Origin: Candidatus Zixiibacteriota bacterium
GTDB taxonomy: Bacteria; Zixibacteria; MSB-5A5; GN15; JAAZOE01
Assembly (NCBI GenBank): GCA_028700875.1
Contig: JAQVRW010000035.1
Span: 1 to 14,261, forward strand
Direction: 5' to 3'
Length of the DNA: 14,261 bases
The position numbers and the translations under genes are program-made. Below are positions 5,813-12,808 of this stretch, one piece after another. The number at the start of each line of letters is the position of its first letter. Positions within the stretch are counted from its first letter, which is position 1. Below the pieces are notes generated by a model, which searched no databases, was not told the origin of the DNA, and saw only the letters and a program-made list of their open reading frames with translations.

Positions 5813-7327
5813 ATGGACGATATTCGACCACGACAAACGCTGTTCCGTCATCCGCTGGCTGCCGTCGGGGGAGCGTTATTCGCCGCCGGGGGGGCACTTT
5901 TTCTCGTCCTGCTGTTGATTGAATTTTCCACCCATAGCGACAATCCCTATCGGTCGCTGGTGACCTTCATCGCCGCCCCGTTCGTCATCACGCTGGGATT
6001 TGGGCTCTTTCTTCTGTCTGTCTGGCTGCAGGTTCGGGCGGCGCGCCGTCGGGGAGAGAAGGTCCGCTTCAACCTGACGATCGATCCCACCGACCCGAGG
6101 TATCGTCGCAACCTGGGCTTGTTCTTGGCCCTAACGGCGGTGCTGGTGGTGGCCGTGGTCTACAGCGGCACGAAAGCGTATGACGCCACCGATTCGGTCG
6201 TTTTCTGCGGCGAAACCTGCCACACGGTCATGGAACCGCAGAGCGTGACATATCACAATTCACCCCACGCCCGGGTTCCCTGCGTGGAATGTCATATCGG
6301 GCCGGGAGCGTCGTTTTGGGTCAGGTCTAAAATCGACGGCACCCGCCAGTTGATCGCCACGGCGTTGAACACCTATTCCCGGCCGATCGAAACGCCTATC
6401 CGTAATCTGCGCCCGGCGCAGCAGACCTGCGAAGAATGTCACTGGCCCAATCAGTTTTACGGCGAGAAGATGGTCAACCGGACCTACTACCGGACCGATG
6501 AGGCCAACTCCCCCTGGACGGTCAACCTGCTGGTCAAGATCGGCGGCGGCAACCCGCGGACCGCCAAGCTTGAGGGGATTCACTGGCATATGATCGTCTC
6601 CAACAAGATCGAATATATCGCCGCCGACCCCAAGCGGCAGGTGATTCCCTGGGTACGGCGGATAAGCGCCGAGGGGGATACGGTCATCTACGCCGATCCC
6701 GATACTCCGTCGCCGGACCTCAACGACCCCAAGATCGAAATCCGCCGTTTCGATTGTATCGACTGCCACAATCGGCCCAGTCATCGGTTCCTTCCGCCGG
6801 CCAACGCCCTAAATCTGGCTTTGGCTACGAGGCGGATATCGCCTCAGCTTCCGTCCATCCGCAAGATCGGGCTGGACCTCCTGAATGCCGATTATATCGA
6901 TCGCGACAGTGCTCACGCGGCCATTACCTCACAACTCCGGGCCTATTACCGGGAGAATCACCCGGATATCATGACGGCGGCTGCCACGCGGGTGGATTCG
7001 GCGGCGGTCGAACTATTGCGGATTTATGATGAGAATTTCTTCCCGGAGATGAAGACCGACTATCGGGCCAGGGAGAATAACCTCAGCCATTTCGTCAATA
7101 ACGGCTGTTTCCGATGCCACGATGGCAACAAGCGAAGCGCCTCGGGAGAAACCATCCCCCACGATTGCACGACCTGCCACCTGATCGTCGCCCAGGGAGG
7201 CTCGGAAAGCGCGGACTCGCTGGAAACAAAACTCTCCGGGCTCGAATTCCTGCATCCCGAGGATATCGAGGATGCCTGGAAGGAGACTCGCTGTACCGAA
7301 TGCCATGATCCCGGTTCCGGGTATTAG
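5813..7327 (+). CDS. imcH: NapC/NirT-family seven-heme inner-membrane cytochrome (ImcH-like)
   Basis: A 504-residue protein with three likely membrane helices in the first 125 residues: a hydrophobic hairpin near 16-65, and a third helix near 95-118 just before the heme region. Seven c-heme motifs follow between residues 132 and 498. The first is CGETCH (CX3CH) followed by TVMEPQ, in the setting of the NapC/NrfH quinol-site heme. The others are CVECH, CEECH, CIDCH, CFRCH, CTTCH and CTECH. The NapC type, seven hemes, three helices and about 510 residues match Geobacter ImcH, the inner-membrane cytochrome needed for high-potential extracellular acceptors. The frame extends to a TTG at 5795, but ATG 5813 has AAGGA (5802-5806) at good spacing. 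It lies 68 bases after the CbcL-like gene. The symbol rests on architecture rather than a database match; a generic NapC/NirT cytochrome is the fallback. Confidence 0.82.
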   Translation: MDDIRPRQTLFRHPLAAVGGALFAAGGALFLVLLLIEFSTHSDNPYRSLVTFIAAPFVITLGFGLFLLSVWLQVRAARRRGEKVRFNLTIDPTDPRYRRNLGLFLALTAVLVVAVVYSGTKAYDATDSVVFCGETCHTVMEPQSVTYHNSPHARVPCVECHIGPGASFWVRSKIDGTRQLIATALNTYSRPIETPIRNLRPAQQTCEECHWPNQFYGEKMVNRTYYRTDEANSPWTVNLLVKIGGGNPRTAKLEGIHWHMIVSNKIEYIAADPKRQVIPWVRRISAEGDTVIYADPDTPSPDLNDPKIEIRRFDCIDCHNRPSHRFLPPANALNLALATRRISPQLPSIRKIGLDLLNADYIDRDSAHAAITSQLRAYYRENHPDIMTAAATRVDSAAVELLRIYDENFFPEMKTDYRARENNLSHFVNNGCFRCHDGNKRSASGETIPHDCTTCHLIVAQGGSESADSLETKLSGLEFLHPEDIEDAWKETRCTECHDPGSGY

Positions 7328-7461
7328 TGGATCAGACGGAAAAATCCCCGCTCGCGATACTGGCCGGGTATCGCCAAAATTGACCCCGGAGCCGACGACG
7401 AAAACATAATTATTTATCAGACAAGGCGATTGGGCCGGGGCGATCACCTCAGAACAAAAAG

Positions 7462-7496
7462 CGGCAGTTTGGGGCCAATAGCAGTTATTACTGCCG
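7462..7496 (+). other. Alternative hairpins in the gap before the MtrA-like gene
   Basis: ACTGCCG (7490-7496) can pair either with CGGCAGT (7462-7468), closing a 21-base loop, or through ACTGC with GCAGT (7481-7485), closing the loop TATT. The two pairings exclude each other. There is no T-run after either stem. It may be coincidental or a switchable leader element; nothing else is recognisable in 7328-7461. Confidence 0.25.
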
Positions 7497-7518
7497 ATCA
7501 TTTATCTTGCCTTCAATT

Positions 7519-7533
7519 CGTAAATTATTTACG
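7519..7533. promoter_or_regulatory. 15-base perfect palindrome upstream of the MtrA-like gene, candidate operator
   Basis: CGTAAAT-T-ATTTACG is a perfect inverted repeat centred on T7526, in an AT-rich stretch 58 bases before ATG 7592. It resembles a binding site for a dimeric regulator and could control a second promoter for the conduit genes. It does not match the FNR or CRP consensus and differs from the inverted repeat near the TetR gene. The bound protein is unknown. Confidence 0.45.
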
Positions 7534-7591
7534 TATGACAATTGGGTGAGAATAGGGGATGACCCCCGAAATTCAATCGCGAGGACGTTCC

Positions 7592-8536
7592 ATGCGATTA
7601 CGATATGGGATTGCGGGGAATTTGTATTCATCGGCGAAAATCACCGCTATCGCCCTCCTGCTCATGTCTTCCCTCGCCTGGTCGGAGGCCGCCGAACCTG
7701 TCAAGGATGAAACCTGCCTGGAATGCCATGACGGGGTGAACAAATCTCTGGAAGCCGGTCCTCATCGACTCGGCTCCGAGTATTCTCAGCCGAAAGTTGT
7801 CGTGGTCTGTGTCAGTTGCCATGCCGGGGCGGACGCGCATTTGAATGATCCCGGACGGGAAACCATCACCACCCCGGCGGAATTGTCCGGCCACGAGACT
7901 TTCGCCACATGCACTCAATGCCATCTCGCCCATGTCGGGCTGGACAATTATGGTTTCGACGTCCATGCCGTGCAGGAGATGAACTGCAGCCGGTGCCATA
8001 AAATTCACGTGTACGACAAACCGCTTCTTCTCGACGATCAAGCCGGCTTTTGCCTGCCGTGCCATAACGAGGCTGCGACCGGCTTTGCCCGAAGGTCACA
8101 ACACCCGGTCATGCAGGGGAATATCACCTGCTTGAGCTGTCATCGGTTTCTCAAGCGGTCGGATGACCGTCCGGAGTATGACCTTATCGGGACCTGCCGC
8201 CGCTGTCATCCCGCCCAGGGAGGGCCGTTCCCGTATGAACACGAGGCAACCACCGGCTATGCCGTGGCCGAGGGGGGCTGTATCGAATGCCATAATCCGC
8301 ACGGCAGCGATAACGACCGACTTTTGGCTCAACCGGCCAACCATCTGTGCCGACAGTGTCATGCTCCAGTCGGGCATGCCACCGCTCACGGGGGAATCTG
8401 GGCCGCGTATGACTGCCAGGTCTGTCATTCCGACATTCACGGCTCCTATGTCAGCAACCGTTTCCTGGACCCCGCTCTGGCGGCCAAGCTGGGCGGGAAT
8501 TGTTATGATCCCGGCTGTCATGCTTTGAACCGGTGA
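7592..8536 (+). CDS. MtrA/DmsE-like periplasmic multiheme cytochrome c (10 CXXCH + 1 CX4CH)
   Basis: A 314-residue protein with a signal peptide (hydrophobic stretch ITAIALLLMSSLAW, cleavage near SEAA). Ten CXXCH motifs run from Cys42 (CLECH) to CQVCH, and a C-terminal CYDPGCH (Cys304-His310) forms a CX4CH motif. Paired-motif features such as CIECHNPHGS followed by CRQCH, and the late CHSDIHGS segment, are typical of the MtrA/DmsE/PioA decaheme family. These proteins thread a heme wire through an outer-membrane barrel. The size matches MtrA (about 330 residues); the eleventh motif is additional. I start at ATG 7592 because GAGGA (7581-7585) precedes it, although the frame is open from ATG 7559. 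The gene ends in the barrel region with only 14 bases between stop and the next chosen start, consistent with tight co-expression and partnership. Confidence 0.87.
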   Translation: MRLRYGIAGNLYSSAKITAIALLLMSSLAWSEAAEPVKDETCLECHDGVNKSLEAGPHRLGSEYSQPKVVVVCVSCHAGADAHLNDPGRETITTPAELSGHETFATCTQCHLAHVGLDNYGFDVHAVQEMNCSRCHKIHVYDKPLLLDDQAGFCLPCHNEAATGFARRSQHPVMQGNITCLSCHRFLKRSDDRPEYDLIGTCRRCHPAQGGPFPYEHEATTGYAVAEGGCIECHNPHGSDNDRLLAQPANHLCRQCHAPVGHATAHGGIWAAYDCQVCHSDIHGSYVSNRFLDPALAAKLGGNCYDPGCHALNR

Positions 8537-8550
8537 TGAGGAGAAGCGCG

Positions 8551-10119
8551 ATGCGTACGGCAAGTATCCATACGACGGCGATCCTGCTGATCCTGGTTTG
8601 TTTGGGCGTCGAAACCCTGGCCGGCGGCGGCGGGCAGGCCCGAATCGGGTATGTCCTCCTGGACGAGGATGGGAACCTGGGGGTCAATCAGGAAACGTTC
8701 AATACGTATGAAGGTCCGAGTTTCTCGCTCGACAATTTCCGCTACCTGACGGCCAGCGGTCTCAATATATTCGCCAACCTCCAGAGTATCACCCTGAACA
8801 ACCGCAATCTTCGCGCGGGCGTATTCAAGCCCGGCATGTTCACGGCGTCGGTCTATAACAACCAGTATCGCCGCGCCTACAGCTTCGACGGCGGCAAGTT
8901 CACGCGGCGCAATGTCGTTGGGGGGCAGTTCGAATGTATGCCGTCGAAATACGCACACTTTTTTGGCGGGTTCGACCTGACCAAAAAGCACGGCGACCGG
9001 ACCGCGCTCTATGAATTCCGCAACGATACGGTAATAATCGGTACCGATTATACCCAATCGGCCTTCAATTTCGGCGCGCAGACGTTTTGGGCCGGCGGGA
9101 CACTGAGGTTGGAGTACCGCGCGTTCGATTTTAGCGATGATCTTGCCGTCGGGGGGGACCGCGATGCGCGGCAGTTTACGGCAACCGCTTTCATGCCCGT
9201 TCCACGGTACAACCGGGTGACGGTATCGGGGGGATACGATTACCGCCGCGATCGGCACGACTGGAGTAATACGGAGTTGACGACGCATACGGGATGGGGG
9301 GGAGCGCGGGCGCTGTTGCCGCTGGGCTGGTCGTTGGACGGCCGTTTTTTGTTCGCCCGCACGAAGCACAGCCTCGGCAGCGTGGAAACCGATAATGTCG
9401 TAACTACGGTCGCCGCCGGTCGAGCCTGGCCCCGCTATGGCGGCGTTCGTCTGGGATATGAAAACCGGATTTCGGATGACCTGGTCGACCGCACAACGGC
9501 CAATGCCGTGATGGCCGCCGGCTGGGTGAAAATGAACGACAAGTTGTCGGCTCGCGGGCGGTTTTCCACGCGGTTGAAAAGGGTCAAGACCGGGGCGACG
9601 CTCTTGGGAGATGAGGATGTCACCCGATTCCAGGTCAGCGTCCGGTATCAGGACACGTTGTACGGCGATATGTCGCTCCGGTACCAGGGCCGTATCCGGA
9701 CCAATGATGATATCGACACCCGGGTCGAATACAACGCCGTCACCGCCGCCCTGAACACCGCCCAGAAGCGGTACGGAACGCTGGCGGTGACGTATTCGTA
9801 CTATATAGGCATGTTTGAGAACCGGTCGGGGCCGAGGGCGGACAGGTTCGAGTTTGCCGATCATGTCGTCAGCGGGACCCTGCAGACCGTGACCTGGCGG
9901 AAAATCCGCGGCACGTTCGGCGGGACCTATTACCGCAGCCATCGCGATTGCGACGTGGAGAAATTCGGGTTGCTGTTCGGGGCGCGGTATGAACTGCCGT
10001 CGGATGTCTATATCGACGCGACCTATCAGGCGGTCAACTATGATAACTTCTTGGTCACCGACCAGTACTACACGGGGAATATAGTCACGGTGAATGTCAT
10101 AAAAGGCTTTACGCTGTAG
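8551..10119 (+). CDS. Outer-membrane beta-barrel, MtrB-position porin of the cytochrome conduit
   Basis: A 522-residue protein with a signal peptide (ILLILVCLGVETLAGG). It then shows alternating polar/aromatic strands throughout with frequent Tyr, Gly and Arg-Asp turns, and ends in GFTL. This is typical of an outer-membrane beta-barrel of perhaps 20 or more strands. It has no heme motifs. It is shorter than Shewanella MtrB (about 700 residues) and longer than Geobacter OmbB, and I see no CXXC near its N-terminus. Its role as a sheath insulating the MtrA-like cytochrome is inferred mainly from its position between that gene and the surface cytochrome, which is the classic porin-cytochrome order. 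GAGGAG (8538-8543) lies seven bases before ATG 8551. An upstream start at 8533 or 8536 would overlap the previous stop but lacks a good ribosome site. Confidence 0.78.
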   Translation: MRTASIHTTAILLILVCLGVETLAGGGGQARIGYVLLDEDGNLGVNQETFNTYEGPSFSLDNFRYLTASGLNIFANLQSITLNNRNLRAGVFKPGMFTASVYNNQYRRAYSFDGGKFTRRNVVGGQFECMPSKYAHFFGGFDLTKKHGDRTALYEFRNDTVIIGTDYTQSAFNFGAQTFWAGGTLRLEYRAFDFSDDLAVGGDRDARQFTATAFMPVPRYNRVTVSGGYDYRRDRHDWSNTELTTHTGWGGARALLPLGWSLDGRFLFARTKHSLGSVETDNVVTTVAAGRAWPRYGGVRLGYENRISDDLVDRTTANAVMAAGWVKMNDKLSARGRFSTRLKRVKTGATLLGDEDVTRFQVSVRYQDTLYGDMSLRYQGRIRTNDDIDTRVEYNAVTAALNTAQKRYGTLAVTYSYYIGMFENRSGPRADRFEFADHVVSGTLQTVTWRKIRGTFGGTYYRSHRDCDVEKFGLLFGARYELPSDVYIDATYQAVNYDNFLVTDQYYTGNIVTVNVIKGFTL

Positions 10120-10131
10120 AGAGGAGTCGCT

Positions 10132-12243
10132 ATGAGGAACGCCAAATTACTTTGGCTGCCGGCGGCCATGGTGTTGCTGTTAGCGGCGGGATGCGAACGA
10201 AAGGTGACCAACCAGGTCACCTACGTAGTCCCCGCGAACAAGGCTGCTTATGTCGGGAGCAATGCTTGCGAGGCCTGTCATGCCGACATCTATGCCGACT
10301 TCGCGAAGACCGGCCACCCGTCGATGCTGGCCACGACCGATTCGGTGCAACAGACGGGGCATTTTCCCGATTATGTCACGCCGCTGCAGAAACCGGCCGA
10401 TCTCGGCTGGGATGAGATCGATCGAGTGATCGGCGGGTTCTGGTGGAAAGCCAACTTCACCGATCAGACCACCGGCGGCATCTTTTACGGGCCGGATCGC
10501 CTATTCAATATGGCGACGGAGACTTTTGACGATTATGACGGAACGACTCCTGGCATCGAAGAATACAGTTGTGCGCGGTGCCATACCACCGGGTACGTTT
10601 CCGAAGGACACCAGCAGGGGAAAGAAAACATCGTCGGCCGCTGGACCTTTGACGGTATTCAGTGCGAGAGATGCCACGGGGCGGGCGGCGACCACGTGGC
10701 CGACCCGTACAAGGCGGCCATGACCGTCGATCGGTCGGCCGACCTGTGCGGCGGGTGCCACAGCAAGGGGGATGTCACGACCATTGAGGTGGCGGACGGA
10801 TTCATCAAGGACCACCAGCAATACAACGAAATGTTCGCCACCAAACACCTGTCGCTGGAATGCGTCGATTGTCATGACCCGCATGTCAGCCTGCATCCGA
10901 ACAATCCAGGGCGGGCGCAGGGACTGGTCAATAAATGCGAAAATTGCCATCTGGATGAGGTCCAGAGTTATGCCCGATCGGCGTTGCCTCATTACCAGGA
11001 CGGCGTCACCTGTATCGAATGCCACATGGCCAAGGCGGCCTGGTCGGCCTACGCCTCCGGGACCTATGAAGGGGACGTTCATTCTCACTTGATGACCATC
11101 AATACCGATCCGACGGCATCGATGATCCAGCAGGGCGGGACGACGGCCAACCCGTATCTGACGGTCGAGTACACCTGCCTGAAATCCGGCTGTCATAATC
11201 CGGCCCTGCCGGAGAATACCAAAGCCTGGGCGGCCAGCAATGCCGATCAGGTTCATCCGCCGGACGTCGGCGAGGCGGCTTCCTGTTTCACCTGCCACAG
11301 CGATGACCCCAACTCATTGGGAGGGAAATTGTTGGCGGCTCGCCAGCAGTATGATATGTCGGCCCATGGGACCGGCGACACCTACAATGAGAATCGTATC
11401 GGCGGCAGCCAGACGTGCGAAAAATGCCATACCAACGAAGGTTTCGTGGCCCGGGTGACCGGGGTGCCGGCGGTTGGCGACCAGTTCACCCGCATCAGTT
11501 GTTTCACCTGCCATCAGCCGCATACGCTGGGAACGCTGGAGTTGCGTGTGGGAAACGCGGTGACGCTGGCCAACGGGGCGACCTTCGACAAGGACAACGC
11601 CAATATCTGCGCCTCCTGTCATCAAAGCCGCCGAAATGTCGCCACCTATGTAACCGACACCGTGACTCTTTCGACCCACTGGGGTCCGCATGGCAGTCCT
11701 CAGAGCGATATGCTGATCGGGACCAACGCGTACGAGTACGCCGGATACGAATACGAGAATTCGCCTCATGCCAACGTCACCGGCCACGGTTGTCTGGATT
11801 GCCATAAGGCGCTGTCGGCCGATGGCACCGGTGGACACACGTTCTACATGGCCAACGAGGAGGTGGGGTACGACAATACCAATGGTTGCAATGTCACCCT
11901 GTGTCACGACGACGAGGTGGCCGATTTTGACTATGACGGAAAACAGACGGAGGTGGAAGGTCTGTTGAGTGGTCTGGAAACCCTGCTAATCAATGCCGGG
12001 TTGCTGAGCTGGATCGACCAGGGGGGCGAGATGGTCCTGGAGCCTACGGATGGTCTGGTGGTTACCGATGCCGACTCGAGCGGAGCATTGTATAACTACC
12101 TTTTTGTCAAAGCGGAGGGATCGCTGGGAGTTCACAACACCGAATATGCCGTCGGGCTCCTGCAATCGTCGATAGACTTCCTGAATCCTGTTGGCCGCGC
12201 GGGGGCCGGCCGCATGCGGATATCCGCAATTTCTACGCATTGA
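10132..12243 (+). CDS. Surface multiheme cytochrome c lipoprotein with 14 heme motifs
   Basis: A 703-residue lipoprotein: a short signal peptide ends in the lipobox LAAGC with lipidated Cys21, followed by Glu22. Twelve CXXCH motifs (first CEACH at Cys46) and two CX4CH motifs, CLKSGCH (Cys349) and CNVTLCH (Cys586), lie between residues 46 and 592. The start (YVGSNACEACH, then GIQCERCHGAG) resembles cytochrome c554-like multiheme proteins. Residues 593-703 carry no heme motif and form an acidic, Leu-rich tail. The likely role is the terminal, cell-surface reductase that hands electrons to metal oxides, other cells or an electrode, as MtrC or OmcB do, though I see no direct similarity to either. 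GAGGAG (10121-10126) precedes ATG 10132, 12 bases after the barrel gene. Surface exposure is inferred from the lipobox and context. Confidence 0.85.
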   Translation: MRNAKLLWLPAAMVLLLAAGCERKVTNQVTYVVPANKAAYVGSNACEACHADIYADFAKTGHPSMLATTDSVQQTGHFPDYVTPLQKPADLGWDEIDRVIGGFWWKANFTDQTTGGIFYGPDRLFNMATETFDDYDGTTPGIEEYSCARCHTTGYVSEGHQQGKENIVGRWTFDGIQCERCHGAGGDHVADPYKAAMTVDRSADLCGGCHSKGDVTTIEVADGFIKDHQQYNEMFATKHLSLECVDCHDPHVSLHPNNPGRAQGLVNKCENCHLDEVQSYARSALPHYQDGVTCIECHMAKAAWSAYASGTYEGDVHSHLMTINTDPTASMIQQGGTTANPYLTVEYTCLKSGCHNPALPENTKAWAASNADQVHPPDVGEAASCFTCHSDDPNSLGGKLLAARQQYDMSAHGTGDTYNENRIGGSQTCEKCHTNEGFVARVTGVPAVGDQFTRISCFTCHQPHTLGTLELRVGNAVTLANGATFDKDNANICASCHQSRRNVATYVTDTVTLSTHWGPHGSPQSDMLIGTNAYEYAGYEYENSPHANVTGHGCLDCHKALSADGTGGHTFYMANEEVGYDNTNGCNVTLCHDDEVADFDYDGKQTEVEGLLSGLETLLINAGLLSWIDQGGEMVLEPTDGLVVTDADSSGALYNYLFVKAEGSLGVHNTEYAVGLLQSSIDFLNPVGRAGAGRMRISAISTH

Positions 12244-12259
12244 CCTCACATTCCGACTT

Positions 12260-12294
12260 CCGGCAAGCCCTCCCCGGGTGGGAGGGCTTGCCGG
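12260..12294 (+). terminator. Strong hairpin ending the cytochrome unit
   Basis: A perfect 15-base stem (12260-12274 with 12280-12294) closes the 5-base loop CGGGT, beginning 16 bases after the stop of the surface cytochrome gene. The following bases (TCCGTCGC) contain no T-run, so it would be a non-canonical terminator or a 3'-end stabilising structure. Its position at the end of a long co-directional unit supports a termination role. Confidence 0.6.
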
Positions 12295-12590
12295 TCCGTC
12301 GCTCGACATGCGATATCCCGCCCTTCTCCGCCGGGGCATGGTCCGACATAAGCGGATCAGGTCATAAAATGTAATCGGACGGTGATAAAATCCGTCACCC
12401 GGCCGATACAGTGCTAAACACGTATGTTTTATCCTGCCTGATCGGATATACGGGCAGGGGCCAGAGGAATGGCGAAACCGATGAAAACCATGGGAACGGT
12501 CAAACGGCATATCCTCACCTTCAGTGTACCCGAACCGCCGTCGACAGCGGGAATACCCCGCCATTTATTTGCATGTCGTCAATGGTTTTT
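12295..12590. other. Gene-free stretch with no recognised function
   Basis: Short open frames here (up to about 70 codons starting at 12411 or 12469) have no ribosome site, no domain and unlikely composition, and I do not call them. A small inverted repeat with two possible pairings (GACGG 12378-12382 / CCGTC 12392-12396, or GGTGA 12381-12385 / TCACC 12395-12399) is the only structure noted. Confidence 0.4.
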
Positions 12591-12603
12591 GTTGACAGTC
12601 AAC
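12591..12603. promoter_or_regulatory. GTTGACAGTCAAC palindrome containing a perfect -35 hexamer
   Basis: The arms GTTGAC and GTCAAC surround one A. The hexamer TTGACA (12592-12597) is a perfect sigma70 -35 element, but the bases 16-19 positions downstream give no good -10, so a promoter is only suggested. If functional, the palindrome would overlap the polymerase site and could act as an operator for the receptor gene downstream. Confidence 0.3.
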
Positions 12604-12612
12604 ATCGTTCAG

Positions 12613-12735
12613 GCCACCATTAGAGTGGCGGCGCCGGTTTTCCCGGTCCCGCAACGGGCGTGAAGGGATAGTCCGCCGGCGACATAAAAGGAGTTATGTC
12701 GAATGTCAGTCCTTAAGGATATTAGGGGTAGTTGA
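12613..12735 (+). promoter_or_regulatory. Potentially structured leader with ribosome-site hairpin and mini-ORF
   Basis: Several stems follow one another: GCCAC (12613-12617) / GTGGC (12625-12629); CGCCGG (12632-12637) / CCGGCG (12676-12681) enclosing CCCG-CAA-CGGG (12648-12658); and CGACATAA (12680-12687) / TTATGTCG (12694-12701) with the ribosome-site-like loop AAGGAG. The last two outer stems share two bases and could compete. Nine bases after AAGGAG an ATG (12703) opens a 10-codon frame ending at 12735. This may be a cis-regulatory leader of the receptor gene about 70 bases downstream. No known riboswitch class fits fully. Confidence 0.35.
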
Positions 12736-12762
12736 TGGTTTCCTACTCGTGTAAGAAATCTC

Positions 12763-12776
12763 AAGAGATATCTCTT
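12763..12776. promoter_or_regulatory. 14-base perfect palindrome before the TonB-dependent receptor gene
   Basis: AAGAGATATCTCTT is a perfect palindrome located 32 bases before ATG 12809. It could be an operator or, in RNA, a weak hairpin close to the ribosome site. It does not resemble a Fur box. Confidence 0.35.
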
Positions 12777-12808
12777 TTCATATCACGACAAAGGAGGAGA
12801 GCAAGAGC

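Noticed and set aside
8518..9942. 474-codon open frame on the minus strand opposite the barrel gene.
   Set aside because: The + frame has a signal peptide, a ribosome site, beta-barrel strand patterning and tight operon spacing. The minus frame is Arg/Pro-rich and has no domain.
12180..12300. Possible frameshift at the end of the surface cytochrome, since another frame reads DIRNFYALTS.
   Set aside because: The current frame ends 16 bases before a strong hairpin, and the alternative frames run through that hairpin. There is no homologous C-terminus to support an extension.
11986..12564. 192-codon open frame on the minus strand.
   Set aside because: It lies mostly antisense to the 14-heme cytochrome gene and crosses the terminator hairpin. 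Its composition is typical of a shadow frame.
12411..12663. Two overlapping small + strand frames (about 70 and 64 codons).
   Set aside because: No ribosome binding site, no recognisable sequence features and poor codon pattern compared with neighbouring genes.
12638..12680. Partial resemblance to a cobalamin riboswitch (CCCGCAAC followed by GTGA) upstream of a TonB-dependent receptor.
   Set aside because: The conserved 3' box with the CAGGAGACCTGCC-type sequence and the long upstream arms are missing, so only a short core-like string matches. A covariance-model search would settle it.
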